Shown: positions 10,003-19,627, counted from the stretch's first letter. The stretch is 45,088 nucleotides of DNA from Lacisediminimonas sp. (GCF_030645335.1 NZ_JAUSNH010000176.1:1-45088); one strand, 5' to 3'. Notes: generated by a model not told the origin, from the sequence alone. Program-made: numbers and translations.

Positions 10003-10108
10003 CGCTTCCCGTAGAACATGCCGGCTGGCCGGCGCACAGAATAATCCAAGCCGATTTTTGTTGCAGGCAGCGCCGCCAGCCAAGCGAGCCGCCGCCGGTG
10101 TCGCAGCG

Positions 10109-10864
10109 TCACTTCGGCGCCGGCAGGAATTCGATATCGCCATACCAGGCCAGCGCCGACTCACCGGTATTGTCGGTATCGGTGGCCAGTGCCACGGCCA
10201 CCACGTCGGGCGCATCCTCGCCAAAGGCGGCGCGGAAATCGGCAGCGAGGTCGCGGGTTTCCGTGATCCACGTGCCGGCCTGCGCGGCGCCGCTGCGCAC
10301 GACGATCATGCGCGCCCGATCGGTATAGGTATTGGCCTGGATCGTGCCGACTGGCTGGCGGTTGTCCCAGACATAATTGAGCGCAGCCGTCGGCAGCTCC
10401 TGGCCGTACAGCGCCGCACCGAGCTTGAGCTTGGCGCGGGTGCCAAACGACAGCTTCTCGACCGGATAATCGAACATCACATAAATGCGCGCCGCATAAT
10501 CGTCCCCGGCCTTTTTTGTCATGTCGGCAGCCACCAGTGGCGCGGCAATCTTCCAGCGCCAGCGCAGCAGCGGCGTGCGCCTGATGTCCACCCGCAGCGC
10601 GTGGCTAAGCCCGGACATCGAGGCCCTGGCCTGTGCCATCAGCACGGTGCGCCCAGCATCTTGCGTGACGGTGTAAAGGGTATCGGGCGCATTCGGAGCG
10701 GGCCGCAGCGGCAGCCATCCCGTGACCGGTGCGCCTGGCGTCATTTTTGAAAACGCCGGCACTGCAGGCACCACCGGCGCGACCTGTGCAGCAGCCCGGA
10801 GGGCGGTGCCCGCCATCGCCATCGACAGCAGCAAGGCGATCACTGTTGAACGAGTCGCTTTCAT
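10109..10864 (-). CDS. DUF3047 family exported protein
   Basis: A 251-aa protein with a signal peptide (residues 1-26, ending ALRAAAQ) and a soluble domain matching my memory of DUF3047: a RWRWKI strand, the AGDDYAARIYVMFDY block, then TYTDRARMIVVRSG and a final DTDNTG / YGDIEF segment. No catalytic residues are known to me for this family, and its function is unknown. The ATG at 10864 overlaps the stop of the TVP38-flavoprotein gene (ATGA), so it is co-translated with it; the frame's open extension further upstream is non-coding overlap. Confidence 0.8.
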   Translation of the reverse strand: MKATRSTVIALLLSMAMAGTALRAAAQVAPVVPAVPAFSKMTPGAPVTGWLPLRPAPNAPDTLYTVTQDAGRTVLMAQARASMSGLSHALRVDIRRTPLLRWRWKIAAPLVAADMTKKAGDDYAARIYVMFDYPVEKLSFGTRAKLKLGAALYGQELPTAALNYVWDNRQPVGTIQANTYTDRARMIVVRSGAAQAGTWITETRDLAADFRAAFGEDAPDVVAVALATDTDNTGESALAWYGDIEFLPAPK

Positions 10865-13050
10865 TCGTGCGTCCCTCCCGCTGCGGCTGACGGTGCGGGC
10901 GCAGCAGCGCCGCCGCGGCGCCAGGCGTGATACCGGCCGACCCACTCCAGCAGCCGCTGCGGCGCATGGGCGCGCTTCCATTCGCCGGCAACATACTTGT
11001 TGGCCTCCGCCAGCGTCGGATAGGTATGGATGGTGCCCAATATCTTGTTCAGGCCCAGGCCATGCTTCATGGCCAGTACGTATTCGGCCAGCAGGTCGCC
11101 GGCATGCTCGCCGACGATGGTCACGCCGAGTATCTTGTCCTTGCCCGGCACGGTCAGCACCTTGATGAATCCCTCGGTCGTTCCATCGGCAATCGCGCGG
11201 TCCAGCTCGTGCAAGGCAAAGCGCGTCACTTCAACGCCGACCTGCTGCTCCCTGGCCTCGGTCTCCGACAGGCCGACCCGCGCCACCTCGGGCGAGGTGA
11301 ACGTGCACCACGGGATTACGCTGTAGTCCACACGGAAACGCCGGAACTGGCCGAATAGCGCATTGACTGCCGCATACCAGGCCTGGTGCGCGGCGGTGTG
11401 CGTGAACTGATAGGGGCCAGCCACATCGCCGCAAGCATAAATATTGGGATACAGCGTCTGCAGGAAGCCATCGGTCTGGATGGTCTTGCGTGGGGTGAGC
11501 GCAATGCCGAGCTCTTCCAGGCCGTAGCCCTCGGTGCGCGCAACCCGGCCCACGGCGCACAGCAGCAAGTCAAATTCAATCGCGGCTTCGGTGCCATCGG
11601 CGTCATTGCGCACAACCAGGCGCTTGTTCTCACCATCGCGCTCGCAACGAATCGCCTCGTGCCCGGTCATCAGCACGATGTCATCGCGCTTCAGGGACTG
11701 CGCCACGAGTGAAGAGACATCGGGATCTTCGCGGCCGAGCACGCGCGGCGCTTTTTCGACCTGGGTGACGGCAACGCCAAAGCGGGCAAACGCCTGGGCC
11801 AGTTCGCAGCCGATCGGCCCGCCGCCCAGCACCACCATGCGGCGCGGCAATTCGCGCAGCGACCACAGCGTGTCCGACGTCAGGTAGCCGACCTCTTCAA
11901 TTCCCGGGATCGGCGGCACGAAAGGGCGGGCGCCGGCAGCGATCACGATAGCGCGCGTACTCAGGCGACGCCCGTCTATCTCCACTTCCCAGGGCGACAC
12001 GATTTTGGCGGTGCCCTGGACCACATCCACGCCCAGCTTGGTATAGCGCTCCACCGAATCATGCGGTTCGATGTCGCCTATCACGCGATGGATGCGCGCC
12101 ATCACATCGGCAAAATCGAATACAAGATCGGCGCGGGCAATGCCCAGCGACTGCGCATCACGCGCCTGCCGCACGAAGTTGGCCGAACGGATCAATGCCT
12201 TGGAAGGCACGCAGCCGAAATTCAGGCAATCGCCGCCCATCTTGTGGCCTTCAACCAGCGTGACTTTCGCCTTCACCACGGCAGCGATATAGGATGTCAC
12301 CAGGCCCGCCGCGCCCGCGCCGATCACGATCAGGTTGCGGTCGAAGCGCGCCGGCCTGGTCCACTTGCGATAAACCTGGCGCGCCTGTATCGCCTGCAGC
12401 AGCTTGCGCGCCAGCAGCGGGAACAGACCAAGCAGGACGAAAGAGCCAATCACGCCCGGCGACAGGATGCCGCGCGCACTGTCGATCTGCGCCAGTTGGG
12501 TGCCGGCATTGACGTAGGCCACCGTGCCGGCCAGCATGCCGACCTGGCTGACCCAATAGAAAGTCCAGGTCCGGATCGCGGTCAGGCCCATCAGCAGGTT
12601 GATCACGAAAAACGGGAACAGCGGCACCAGCCTGAGCGAAAACAAATAGAACGCGCCGTCGCGCACGATACCGGCGTCAATCGCCTCGAGCTTGCCGCGA
12701 AAGCGTTCCCGCACCCACGAGCGCAACAAATGGCGCGAGGTCAGGAACGCCAGCGTCGCACCGATCGACGCCGCAAACGACACGATCAGGGTGCCGGTCA
12801 CCACGCCAAACAGTGCGCCGCCGGCCAGGGTCAGCACGCTGGCGCCGGGCAGCGACAGTGCCGTTGCAGCGATATAAATCAGCGTGTACAGGGCAATCGC
12901 CTGTGCCGGCTGGGTTTCGTAGTAATGCCGGAATGCCTGCTGGCTGCTCTTCAGGTAGGCCAGGTTCAGGTACTGGCCAAGATCGAAGAAAACATAGGCT
13001 GCAATTGCCGCCAGCAATAGCAGGAAAACGACTGTCTTCCTGGTTTTCAT
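10861..13050 (-). CDS. TVP38/VTT membrane domain fused to mercuric-reductase-like flavoprotein
   Basis: A 729-aa fusion. Residues 1-230 are a TVP38/TMEM64 (VTT/DedA-like) membrane domain with several hydrophobic helices and the typical GASVLTLAGGALFG and RLVPLFPFFVINLLMG segments. From about residue 238 comes a class I pyridine-nucleotide disulfide oxidoreductase: FAD motif GAGAAG (244-249), redox disulfide CLNFGC (Cys275/Cys280), NAD(P) motif GGGPIGCELA, a YACGDVAG block and a C-terminal dimerisation domain with HTYPT. There is no N-terminal heavy-metal domain and no C-terminal Cys pair like that of MerA. The fusion implies a membrane-tethered dithiol flavoenzyme. Start: ATG at 13050, 43 bases after the arsS-like stop. 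Confidence 0.88.
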   Translation of the reverse strand: MKTRKTVVFLLLLAAIAAYVFFDLGQYLNLAYLKSSQQAFRHYYETQPAQAIALYTLIYIAATALSLPGASVLTLAGGALFGVVTGTLIVSFAASIGATLAFLTSRHLLRSWVRERFRGKLEAIDAGIVRDGAFYLFSLRLVPLFPFFVINLLMGLTAIRTWTFYWVSQVGMLAGTVAYVNAGTQLAQIDSARGILSPGVIGSFVLLGLFPLLARKLLQAIQARQVYRKWTRPARFDRNLIVIGAGAAGLVTSYIAAVVKAKVTLVEGHKMGGDCLNFGCVPSKALIRSANFVRQARDAQSLGIARADLVFDFADVMARIHRVIGDIEPHDSVERYTKLGVDVVQGTAKIVSPWEVEIDGRRLSTRAIVIAAGARPFVPPIPGIEEVGYLTSDTLWSLRELPRRMVVLGGGPIGCELAQAFARFGVAVTQVEKAPRVLGREDPDVSSLVAQSLKRDDIVLMTGHEAIRCERDGENKRLVVRNDADGTEAAIEFDLLLCAVGRVARTEGYGLEELGIALTPRKTIQTDGFLQTLYPNIYACGDVAGPYQFTHTAAHQAWYAAVNALFGQFRRFRVDYSVIPWCTFTSPEVARVGLSETEAREQQVGVEVTRFALHELDRAIADGTTEGFIKVLTVPGKDKILGVTIVGEHAGDLLAEYVLAMKHGLGLNKILGTIHTYPTLAEANKYVAGEWKRAHAPQRLLEWVGRYHAWRRGGAAAPAPSAAAGGTHE

Positions 13051-13093
13051 GAGGCCGCCATGACGTGATCCAAGGGTGGGCTGCCGGCGCGGT

Positions 13094-14059
13094 TCATGCC
13101 GCCAGTGCGCCACCGCAACTGCTGCCCTGCCCTGCCGTGCAGCCGTAGCAGTGGTCGGCAATCGCAATGGGCAAGCCTTCTACCGGTTGCGCCAGCAAAT
13201 CGCGCAGGTGCGGCCGCGGATGCTGGCCCAGCCTGGCCGGCATGTGCAGCATCTGGTTGAAATCGCAGTCGTACAAATAGCCTTCCCAGTCCACGCTGAT
13301 CATCGTGCGGCACATCACGCTGTCCAGGTTGACGGCGCGGAAATTGTCTTTCAGCAGCTTCATGTAACTGGCGAATTCGCCTTTTGACACCAGCATGCTG
13401 CCAAAGCGCTGGATCGGCATATTGGCCAATACATACAACTGCGTGAATTCGATGCCGAACTGTTCGGCCAGCTCGCGCTTGTAATCCGCCTCCAGTGCCT
13501 GCTGGCCTGGCGGCAGGGACGGGCCTTGCGGGTTATAGACCAGGCCCAGCGACAGCGCGCTGCCGGCTTGCCCGTATCCCAGCGCATTCAAGGCCCGCAG
13601 CGCCGCGATACTGCGCCCGAAAACACCGCCGCCGCGCTGGCGGTCGACGTTGTCCTGCGAATAGCACGGCAGCGAGGCCACGATTTCCACGCCCTGTCCG
13701 GCCAGGAATTGCGCCAGGTCCTCATGGCCGGGCTCGGACAGGATGGTCAGGTTGCAGCGGTCGATCACGCGCACGCCCAAGACGCGGGCCTGGGTCACCA
13801 GGTGCCGGAAATGCGGATTCATTTCGGGCGCACCGCCGGTCAGGTCCAGCGTCGTCAGGCGCCAGGTACGCAGCGCCTCGAGCACCAGTTCCACGGTTGG
13901 CGCATCCATCGCCTCGGTTCTGGTCGGACCGGCGTTGACATGGCAATGCTGGCAAGTCTGGTTGCATCGATAGCCAAGATTGACTTGCAGCGTATCCAGC
14001 GCCTTGCGCCGGATCGGCGGGAAATCGGTCTTGCGCAGCAGGTGCAGGGTTTCATGCAT
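13094..14059 (-). CDS. arsS: ArsS-like radical SAM protein with Cys-rich C-terminus
   Basis: A 321-aa radical SAM enzyme. The [4Fe-4S]-SAM motif C-x3-C-x2-C is Cys32, Cys36 and Cys39, followed by a GGAPE SAM-binding loop. The C-terminal DUF3641-type half contains CRTM, YDCDFNQML and the terminal CYGC plus SSCGG cluster (Cys304, 307, 315). This architecture is the rSAM/Cys-rich (sometimes selenocysteine) family now called arsenosugar-biosynthesis ArsS; all positions here are Cys, with no in-frame UGA. It heads a minus-strand unit with a GGAG ribosome site, and a 28-base dyad lies 65 bases upstream of the start codon. The classical partner arsM is not in the window, so the arsenosugar role is inferred from family only. 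Confidence 0.85.
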   Translation of the reverse strand: MHETLHLLRKTDFPPIRRKALDTLQVNLGYRCNQTCQHCHVNAGPTRTEAMDAPTVELVLEALRTWRLTTLDLTGGAPEMNPHFRHLVTQARVLGVRVIDRCNLTILSEPGHEDLAQFLAGQGVEIVASLPCYSQDNVDRQRGGGVFGRSIAALRALNALGYGQAGSALSLGLVYNPQGPSLPPGQQALEADYKRELAEQFGIEFTQLYVLANMPIQRFGSMLVSKGEFASYMKLLKDNFRAVNLDSVMCRTMISVDWEGYLYDCDFNQMLHMPARLGQHPRPHLRDLLAQPVEGLPIAIADHCYGCTAGQGSSCGGALAA

Positions 14060-14123
14060 GGGCCAGCTCTCCGTGTGAAAACAGTATTTTCCATTAATCG
14101 GAGATTAGAGGGATTCCTTACAG

Positions 14124-14151
14124 TTGACCGGGAAATAATTTTCCCGGTCAA
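14124..14151. promoter_or_regulatory. Perfect 12-base inverted repeat upstream of arsS-like gene
   Basis: Arms TTGACCGGGAAA and TTTCCCGGTCAA flank a 4-base loop. The dyad lies 127 bases beyond the mscS stop and 65 bases before the ArsS start. There is no T-tract on the side where mscS transcription would end, so an operator for the ArsS unit is as likely as a terminator. Confidence 0.5.
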
Positions 14152-14277
14152 TCCGTGACCCAGCTTGGTGCATTGCCCGAAATGGTGGGCTTGATATGGA
14201 ACAGGAGCCCGGTTTCTTATGGCGGGACAATCTGGCGCCCAGGGACTCGCGCAAGCAATGCGCTGGACCATTGCGGT

Positions 14278-15375
14278 TCAGGCGGCCGAGCGCATGCCCT
14301 GTACGAAGGGCAAATCGCCTGGGGCGGACTGTGGCGCAGGCATCACGTGCAATGTCCGGGTCGGATAGGCGATCGACACTTGCGCCTGGCGCAGCTCGCG
14401 CAGGATCGTCAGGTGCACTGCCTGCTGGATATCCATGTGCTGGTTGAAATCCGGGCTGAGGACGAAATACACGACCTCATACAGCAAGGCGCTGTCGCCG
14501 AAACCCTTGAGGTGGGCGCGATCGAAGCGGGCCTCGTCTGGCATCGACTCGATCGCTGCCTTGACCATTGCCGGAATGCGCTCGATCTGCGGCATCGCGG
14601 TTTCATGCGCAATGCCAAACTCCAGCACCACCCGGCGTTCCTGCATGCGCTTGTAATTGCGGATCCGGTTCTTGAGCAGCTCGGCGTTGGAAAAGATGAT
14701 CTGCTCGCCGCCGAGACTGCGCAAGCGCGTGGTCTTCATGCCGATATATTCCACCGTGCCCATGTAACTGTCGACCACGATGAAGTCGCCGATCACGAAC
14801 GGCTTGTCCAGCGCGATTGATATGGAAGAAAAGACATCCCCCAGGATATTCTGCACCGCCAGCGCCACCGCAATGCCGCCGATGCCAAGGCTGGCCATCA
14901 AGGTCGTGACATTAAAGCCCAGGTTGTCCAGCACCACCAGCGTCGCCACCACCCACACCAGCATGCGGCCCGCCAGCCCGACCAGCATCAGGTGCGTGGC
15001 GCTGCCCGGATCGGTCTGCCGCTGCCGATCGAATGCACGCTGTACGGCAACTTCGATCAGGCGCGCTCCCCACATTGCACACTGCGTCACCAGTATCAGT
15101 ATCCAGCCGTAATGCAGTCGCTTGTCCCAGGCACCGGGCAAATCGATGAAGCTCAGTCCGGCCAGCAGCGACACGCCAAACAGGAATGGCGGCCGGGTCG
15201 CGTCAAGTATCTGCCCGGGATAATTCAGGAACTGCAAATGGCCTCCGGCGGTCAGCCGGTGCAGTTGGCGCGCCACGAATGCCTTCAGCAGCAATAAAGC
15301 CATGAAGACGCATAGCGTGATGGCGCCGGCCAGGGTCGCATCGTAATGTATGTTTTCAAGAAATTTCAAAGACAA
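14278..15375 (-). CDS. MscS-family mechanosensitive channel
   Basis: A 365-aa inner-membrane channel of the MscS/YnaI type. Four or five hydrophobic segments occupy residues 12-180. The pore-lining TM3 is seen as GLAGRMLVWV... then LMASLGIGGIAVALAVQNILGD, with the alternating Gly/Ala pattern, followed by the beta domain (KPFVIGDFIVVDSYMGTVEYIG, TTRLRSLGGEQIIFSNAEL) that is diagnostic of MscS. The C-terminal alpha/beta domain is complete. It probably opens on membrane tension during osmotic down-shock. It is a single gene, with divergent non-coding DNA of about 635 bases before the next gene. Confidence 0.92.
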   Translation of the reverse strand: MSLKFLENIHYDATLAGAITLCVFMALLLLKAFVARQLHRLTAGGHLQFLNYPGQILDATRPPFLFGVSLLAGLSFIDLPGAWDKRLHYGWILILVTQCAMWGARLIEVAVQRAFDRQRQTDPGSATHLMLVGLAGRMLVWVVATLVVLDNLGFNVTTLMASLGIGGIAVALAVQNILGDVFSSISIALDKPFVIGDFIVVDSYMGTVEYIGMKTTRLRSLGGEQIIFSNAELLKNRIRNYKRMQERRVVLEFGIAHETAMPQIERIPAMVKAAIESMPDEARFDRAHLKGFGDSALLYEVVYFVLSPDFNQHMDIQQAVHLTILRELRQAQVSIAYPTRTLHVMPAPQSAPGDLPFVQGMRSAA

Positions 15376-16010
15376 TTCCTCCCACGGCGTAACGAGCGGT
15401 TTGGAGAATTCCCCGTGTACCGCTTGCTGCGGGTGGGGAGCGAAAGACCCATGAAGGTCAGTGGCGCAACGAGGCGCAATGCAGACGAAAAGCGAGATGG
15501 GCTACAGAGATGAAATCCCAGGATGGACTACCCGAGCACTATCCGCTGTCGTTGCTGCGGATGTGAAATGCAAACGGCTGGGCGTGGCTCGTGTCCTGCT
15601 TGTTGTCACAGCGTTAATCGGTGCCGGCCTTGCGCGGCAAGCGACAATGTCGTGCCATGCAGGAACAGCGGACCGCGAGAGCAATGATGCAGCAAAACAT
15701 CGATCGGGACAATGTTTTTTGAATTCAATTGACGTCAATTGAATCACCATGTAAGCACTACGGCATCGGCATGCGCGCTCTCAATTGCAAGGCCGCCAAT
15801 GCCGCATCGATATGTCCCACGCGAGAAAATCGGCAGCCACGGCGCCGCGCACTATCGCATGGCTGCGAGCTACGCTGGCGCAAAGCAATCGTTGGCGCTG
15901 CCATCGCGGCTACAATCACCAGTGCTCTGCGCAGTCCCGTCAGCAAGCAGAACACTGCGCGCTGCGCGTCCAGGCTGGTCGTGCATCTGAAAAACCATTC
16001 CCGAGGAACA
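15376..16010. other. 635-base intergenic region before P-type ATPase
   Basis: No convincing gene is seen. A 93-codon plus-strand frame (15461-15742) lacks a clear ribosome site, family resemblance or good codon pattern and is not called. The region holds the divergent promoters of mscS and the ATPase gene and the palindrome at 15723-15744. The ATPase frame is open from 15729, but the leader part lacks ATPase homology. Confidence 0.6.
15723..15744. promoter_or_regulatory. 22-base perfect palindrome upstream of P-type ATPase
   Basis: Arms ATTCAATTGAC and GTCAATTGAAT form an uninterrupted palindrome that contains the octamer TCAATTGA twice. It lies about 267 bases upstream of the ATPase start, next to a T6 run. 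It is probably a binding site for a dimeric regulator; the factor is unknown. Confidence 0.45.
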
Positions 16011-18767
16011 ATGAGCACGCAGTCATCGCCTCCGCCGCCCCCTGCCTCCTCCGATCCGAACTGGCACGCATTATCCATCGATGAAGTCGCCGCACTGCTG
16101 CGCACCCACACAGACCAGGGACTGAGCGCGGCAGAAGCAGCGCATCGCTTGCAGCAATCGGGGCCCAACACCTTGCCCCAACAGAAACGGCCGGGCCCGC
16201 TACGGCGCTTTCTTGCGCAGTTCCACAACATATTGATCTACATCCTGCTGCTTGCCGGCCTGATCACGGCGTTGCTCGGACATGTTGTCGACAGCGCCGT
16301 CATCGTCGTCGTGGTGCTGGTCAATGCGGTGATCGGATTCATCCAGGAAGGCAAGGCAGAGGACGCGCTGGCTGCGATCCGCAAGATGTTGTCGTCAAGG
16401 GCCACGGTGCTGCGCGATGCGCGCCAGTTCGACATACCGGCCGACGAGCTGGTGGCCGGCGACCTGGTGCTGCTGGCATCCGGCGACAAGGTGCCCGCCG
16501 ACTTGCGATTGATCCAGGCGCCGGGCCTGCAAATCGACGAAGCCATACTCACCGGCGAATCGCTGACCGCCGACAAGCAAATCGACGCCGTGGCAGCGAC
16601 ATCCGGCCTGGGTGACCGTTTTTCGATGGCCTATTCCGGCACCGTGGTGACCCACGGCCGCGCGCTGGGCTGCGTCGTTGCTACCGGCGCGCGCACAGAG
16701 ATCGGCCGCATCGGCCGGGTGGTCGGCAACATACAGGAAGTGCCGACGCCCTTGCTGCGCAAAATGGCGACTTTCGGCCAGGTGCTGACCTGGAGCATCG
16801 TCGGCGCCGGCATCCTGTTGTTTGCGTTTGGCGTGCTGGTGCATGGCTACCCGGCGCGCGACATGTTCATGGCGGTAGTCGGCCTGGCCGTGGCAGCGAT
16901 ACCGGAAGGTTTGCCGGCAATCGTGACGATTGCGCTGGCCATCGGCGTCAAGCGCATGGCGCGGCGCAATGCAATCGTGCGCAGGCTTCCTGCGGTGGAA
17001 GCGCTCGGTTCCGTCACCGTGATCTGCACGGACAAGACCGGCACGCTCACCCGCAATGAAATGACCGCACAACAAGTCCTCACTGCCGACACCAGCTTGC
17101 AGGTCACCGGCGCCGGTTATGAACCCAAGGGCGAATTCCTGCGCGATGGTCGCATGGCCGGCCCCGATGAAATTGCCTTGCTCGATCTGGTCTGCCGTGC
17201 CGCGTTACTCTGTAACGATGCCAGCCTGCGCGAGGAGGGCGCAAGCTGGCGGGTAACCGGCGACCCGACCGAAATCGCACTGCTGACGCTGGCCGTCAAG
17301 GCCGGGCTGGAGCAGGACGACGAGCGCCGTAGCCATCCGCGCGACGATGTCATTCCGTTCGAGTCTGAACACCGGTTCATGGCGACGCTGCATCACGATC
17401 ACCAGGGCCGCAGCACCACATTCCTGAAAGGCGCACCCGAGCGCGTGCTTGCCTTGTGCAGCACGCAGGCTGTCGCCGGCGGCACGGCCGCACTCGTGTC
17501 CGGACAATGGCAGGCGCGGCTGGACCAGACCGCTGCGGCCGGCATGCGCCTGCTCGCCATTGCCATGCGGACCGAATCCGACCATCAGCGCGAACTGCTG
17601 TTCGCCGATGTGGAACGCGGCGGCTTCACGCTATTGGCCGTGCTCGGACTAAGCGACCCGCCGCGCGAAGAAGCGATCCGTTCGATCGCCGCGTGCCGCA
17701 AGGCCGGCATTCGCGTCAAGATGATCACCGGAGACCATCCTGTCACCGCCACGGCAATCGGCCAGCAGTTGGGGCTGGCCGATGATATCCGCAGCTTGCG
17801 CGGCGAAGACCTGGACGCCATGTCCGACAGCGAACTGCGGCAAGCCGCTGTCAGCACGGCGATTTTTGCGCGCGCCAGTCCGGAGCACAAGCTGCGCCTG
17901 GTACGCGCACTGCAGGACCAGGGCGAAGTGGTCGCCATGACCGGTGACGGCGTCAACGACTCGCCCGCGCTCAAGAGCGCAGACGTGGGCGTGGCAATGG
18001 GCGGCAAGGGCACCGAGGCGGCCAAGGACTCGGCCGAAATCGTGCTGGCTGATGACAACTTTGCGTCCATCGTGGCCGCCGTGGAAGAAGGCCGCACCGT
18101 CTATGACAATATCCGCAAGGCCATCATCTTCATCCTGCCCACCAACGGCGGCGAGGCCGGCATGGTCGTGCTGGCGATCCTGCTCGGCATGACGCTGCCG
18201 ATTACGCCGGTGCAGATATTGTGGGTGAACATGGTCACTGAAATCACCTTGTCGCTGTCAATTGCGTTCGAGAAGCCCGAGGCCAATGTGATGTCGCGCC
18301 CGCCGCGCGATCCGCGCGAGCCGCTGCTGTCGGCCTTCCTGCTATGGCGCATCGCCTTCGTGTCCGTGCTGTTGATGGCCGGCTGCACCGGGCTTTTCCT
18401 GTGGGAAATCGACCAGGGGGAATCGCTCGAATTCGCGCGGTCTGTCGCCATCAATGCGCTGGTCACGGCGGAGATGCTGTACCTGCTCAATTGCCGGCAT
18501 CTGCATCAATCCTGGTTCAGCCGCGAAGGTGTCTTTGGCAATCCTTACGTCTTGCTGGCAATCGGCGTGCTGGTTGTGTTGCAGTTGATTTTCACCTACC
18601 ACCCGCAGATGCAGGCGCTGTTCGGCACCGCCGCCATCGATTGGGCGGCGTGGGGCAGGATCATGCTGTTTGCCATGCTGCTGAGCCTGGTGCTGGAAGC
18701 CGAGAAACTGATCATGCGGCGCTGGGCGCTGCGCGCCGTGTCAGCGGCCCGTACGCAGCCGGCATGA
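16011..18767 (+). CDS. P2-type cation-transporting ATPase
   Basis: A 918-aa P-type ATPase of the Ca2+-ATPase-like P2 group. In order: N-terminal cation-ATPase domain, actuator loop LTGES, M4 motif IPEGLPA, phosphorylation site DKTGTLT with Asp341, KGAPE nucleotide motif, TGD hinge, [21 protein letters not shown], and M5-M10 helices. In M6 the SERCA-type N-x-x-T-D is N740-M-V-T-E744, an Asp-to-Glu change, while the M4 Glu is kept. The transported ion is therefore uncertain (Ca2+, Mg2+, Na+ or H+ are possible). Start: ATG at 16011 with GAGGA 4 bases upstream; the frame is open for 94 codons before it, but that part shows no family similarity. It is followed by a phosphoribosyltransferase gene. 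Confidence 0.92.
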   Translation: MSTQSSPPPPPASSDPNWHALSIDEVAALLRTHTDQGLSAAEAAHRLQQSGPNTLPQQKRPGPLRRFLAQFHNILIYILLLAGLITALLGHVVDSAVIVVVVLVNAVIGFIQEGKAEDALAAIRKMLSSRATVLRDARQFDIPADELVAGDLVLLASGDKVPADLRLIQAPGLQIDEAILTGESLTADKQIDAVAATSGLGDRFSMAYSGTVVTHGRALGCVVATGARTEIGRIGRVVGNIQEVPTPLLRKMATFGQVLTWSIVGAGILLFAFGVLVHGYPARDMFMAVVGLAVAAIPEGLPAIVTIALAIGVKRMARRNAIVRRLPAVEALGSVTVICTDKTGTLTRNEMTAQQVLTADTSLQVTGAGYEPKGEFLRDGRMAGPDEIALLDLVCRAALLCNDASLREEGASWRVTGDPTEIALLTLAVKAGLEQDDERRSHPRDDVIPFESEHRFMATLHHDHQGRSTTFLKGAPERVLALCSTQAVAGGTAALVSGQWQARLDQTAAAGMRLLAIAMRTESDHQRELLFADVERGGFTLLAVLGLSDPPREEAIRSIAACRKAGIRVKMITGDHPVTATAIGQQLGLADDIRSLRGEDLDAMSDSELRQAAVSTAIFARASPEHKLRLVRALQDQGEVVAMTGDGVNDSPALKSADVGVAMGGKGTEAAKDSAEIVLADDNFASIVAAVEEGRTVYDNIRKAIIFILPTNGGEAGMVVLAILLGMTLPITPVQILWVNMVTEITLSLSIAFEKPEANVMSRPPRDPREPLLSAFLLWRIAFVSVLLMAGCTGLFLWEIDQGESLEFARSVAINALVTAEMLYLLNCRHLHQSWFSREGVFGNPYVLLAIGVLVVLQLIFTYHPQMQALFGTAAIDWAAWGRIMLFAMLLSLVLEAEKLIMRRWALRAVSAARTQPA

Positions 18768-18839
18768 CCTGGCGCAAACCCGATAGTGCACAAAGCCTTA
18801 CTGTGCCGGGATGGGCCAACCAGACCATGCAGGCCAGCC

Positions 18840-19550
18840 ATGACCGCCGCCCCGCCCTTTGGCAGCGTGCGCAGTTTTGCCGACCGCGCCGATGCCGGCC
18901 GGCAGTTGGCTGCGCAACTGATGCAATACCGCGGCCGGGCGCCGCTGATCCTCGCCATTCCGCGTGGCGCGCTGCCGATCGGGCAGATCCTGGCCGAGCA
19001 ACTGCACGGCGATCTCGACGTGGTGCTGGTGCACAAGCTCAGCCTGCCCTATAACCCCGAATTTTCAATCGGCGCAATCGACGAGTCGGGGTGGACCTAT
19101 CTGTCGCCCGGCTACGAAGACTTCGAGCGCGACACAGCACTGGTCCAGGCTAAGGCAGCCCAACTGTCTGCACTCAGGCAGCGGCGCCAGCGTTATTCAC
19201 CACTGGCGCCGCCGCTCGATCCGCATGGCCGCATCGTGATCGTGGTCGATGACGGCCTGGCCACCGGCGCCACCATGATTGCGGCGCTGCACGCAGTCCG
19301 GGCCAAGCAACCGGCACAACTGATCTGCGCCGTGCCGGTCGCAGCAAAGGACAGCCTGGCGCTGGTCGAGCAATTCGCCGACGATGTCGTCTGCCTGCAT
19401 GCGCCGGCCAATTTCCATGCGGTCAGCCAGTTTTACCTGCGCTTTGGCCAGGTTGAAGATGAACAGGCGGCTGCCATCCTGCAAGACGCTGCGGCCAGCC
19501 GGGCACAGAAGGCGCCGCCGATGCCACCGTCGCAATCACCTCCGCCATAG
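18840..19550 (+). CDS. Type I phosphoribosyltransferase family protein
   Basis: A 236-aa protein with the PRPP-binding signature VIVVDDGLATGATM (about 133-146) and an N-terminal AIPRGALPIG segment, as in stand-alone phosphoribosyltransferases often found beside stress and nucleotide-salvage genes. The base acceptor cannot be told from sequence. Start: ATG at 18840, matching the usual family N-terminus; an upstream ATG at 18786 would add 18 unconvincing residues. It follows the P-type ATPase by 72 bases on the same strand, possibly as an operon, and converges with the hydrolase gene. A PRPP synthetase lies 3 kb downstream. Confidence 0.85.
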   Translation: MTAAPPFGSVRSFADRADAGRQLAAQLMQYRGRAPLILAIPRGALPIGQILAEQLHGDLDVVLVHKLSLPYNPEFSIGAIDESGWTYLSPGYEDFERDTALVQAKAAQLSALRQRRQRYSPLAPPLDPHGRIVIVVDDGLATGATMIAALHAVRAKQPAQLICAVPVAAKDSLALVEQFADDVVCLHAPANFHAVSQFYLRFGQVEDEQAAAILQDAAASRAQKAPPMPPSQSPPP

Positions 19551-19627
19551 GCATCGAGCCGACGGGCGCCGGCAAGGGCGCACGCGATGTTGCCGCGCCC
19601 GCCATGCGCCACGCCAATCGCCGATGG

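Noticed and set aside
15627-15650. Shared CTTGCGCGGCA element also near 20517
   Set aside because: The 11-base similarity is built of motifs common in this GC-rich DNA, and the flanks do not align.
15729-15738. FNR/ANR-type box in the 15723 palindrome
   Set aside because: The spacing is TTGA-N2-TCAA, not TTGA-N6-TCAA, so it does not fit an FNR site.
15461-15742. 93-codon ORF upstream of the P-type ATPase
   Set aside because: No ribosome site, no domain, and its end runs into the palindrome; treated as chance.
15729-16010. N-terminal extension of the P-type ATPase frame
   Set aside because: No ATPase similarity, and the ATG at 16011 has a good ribosome site and a normal family N-terminus.
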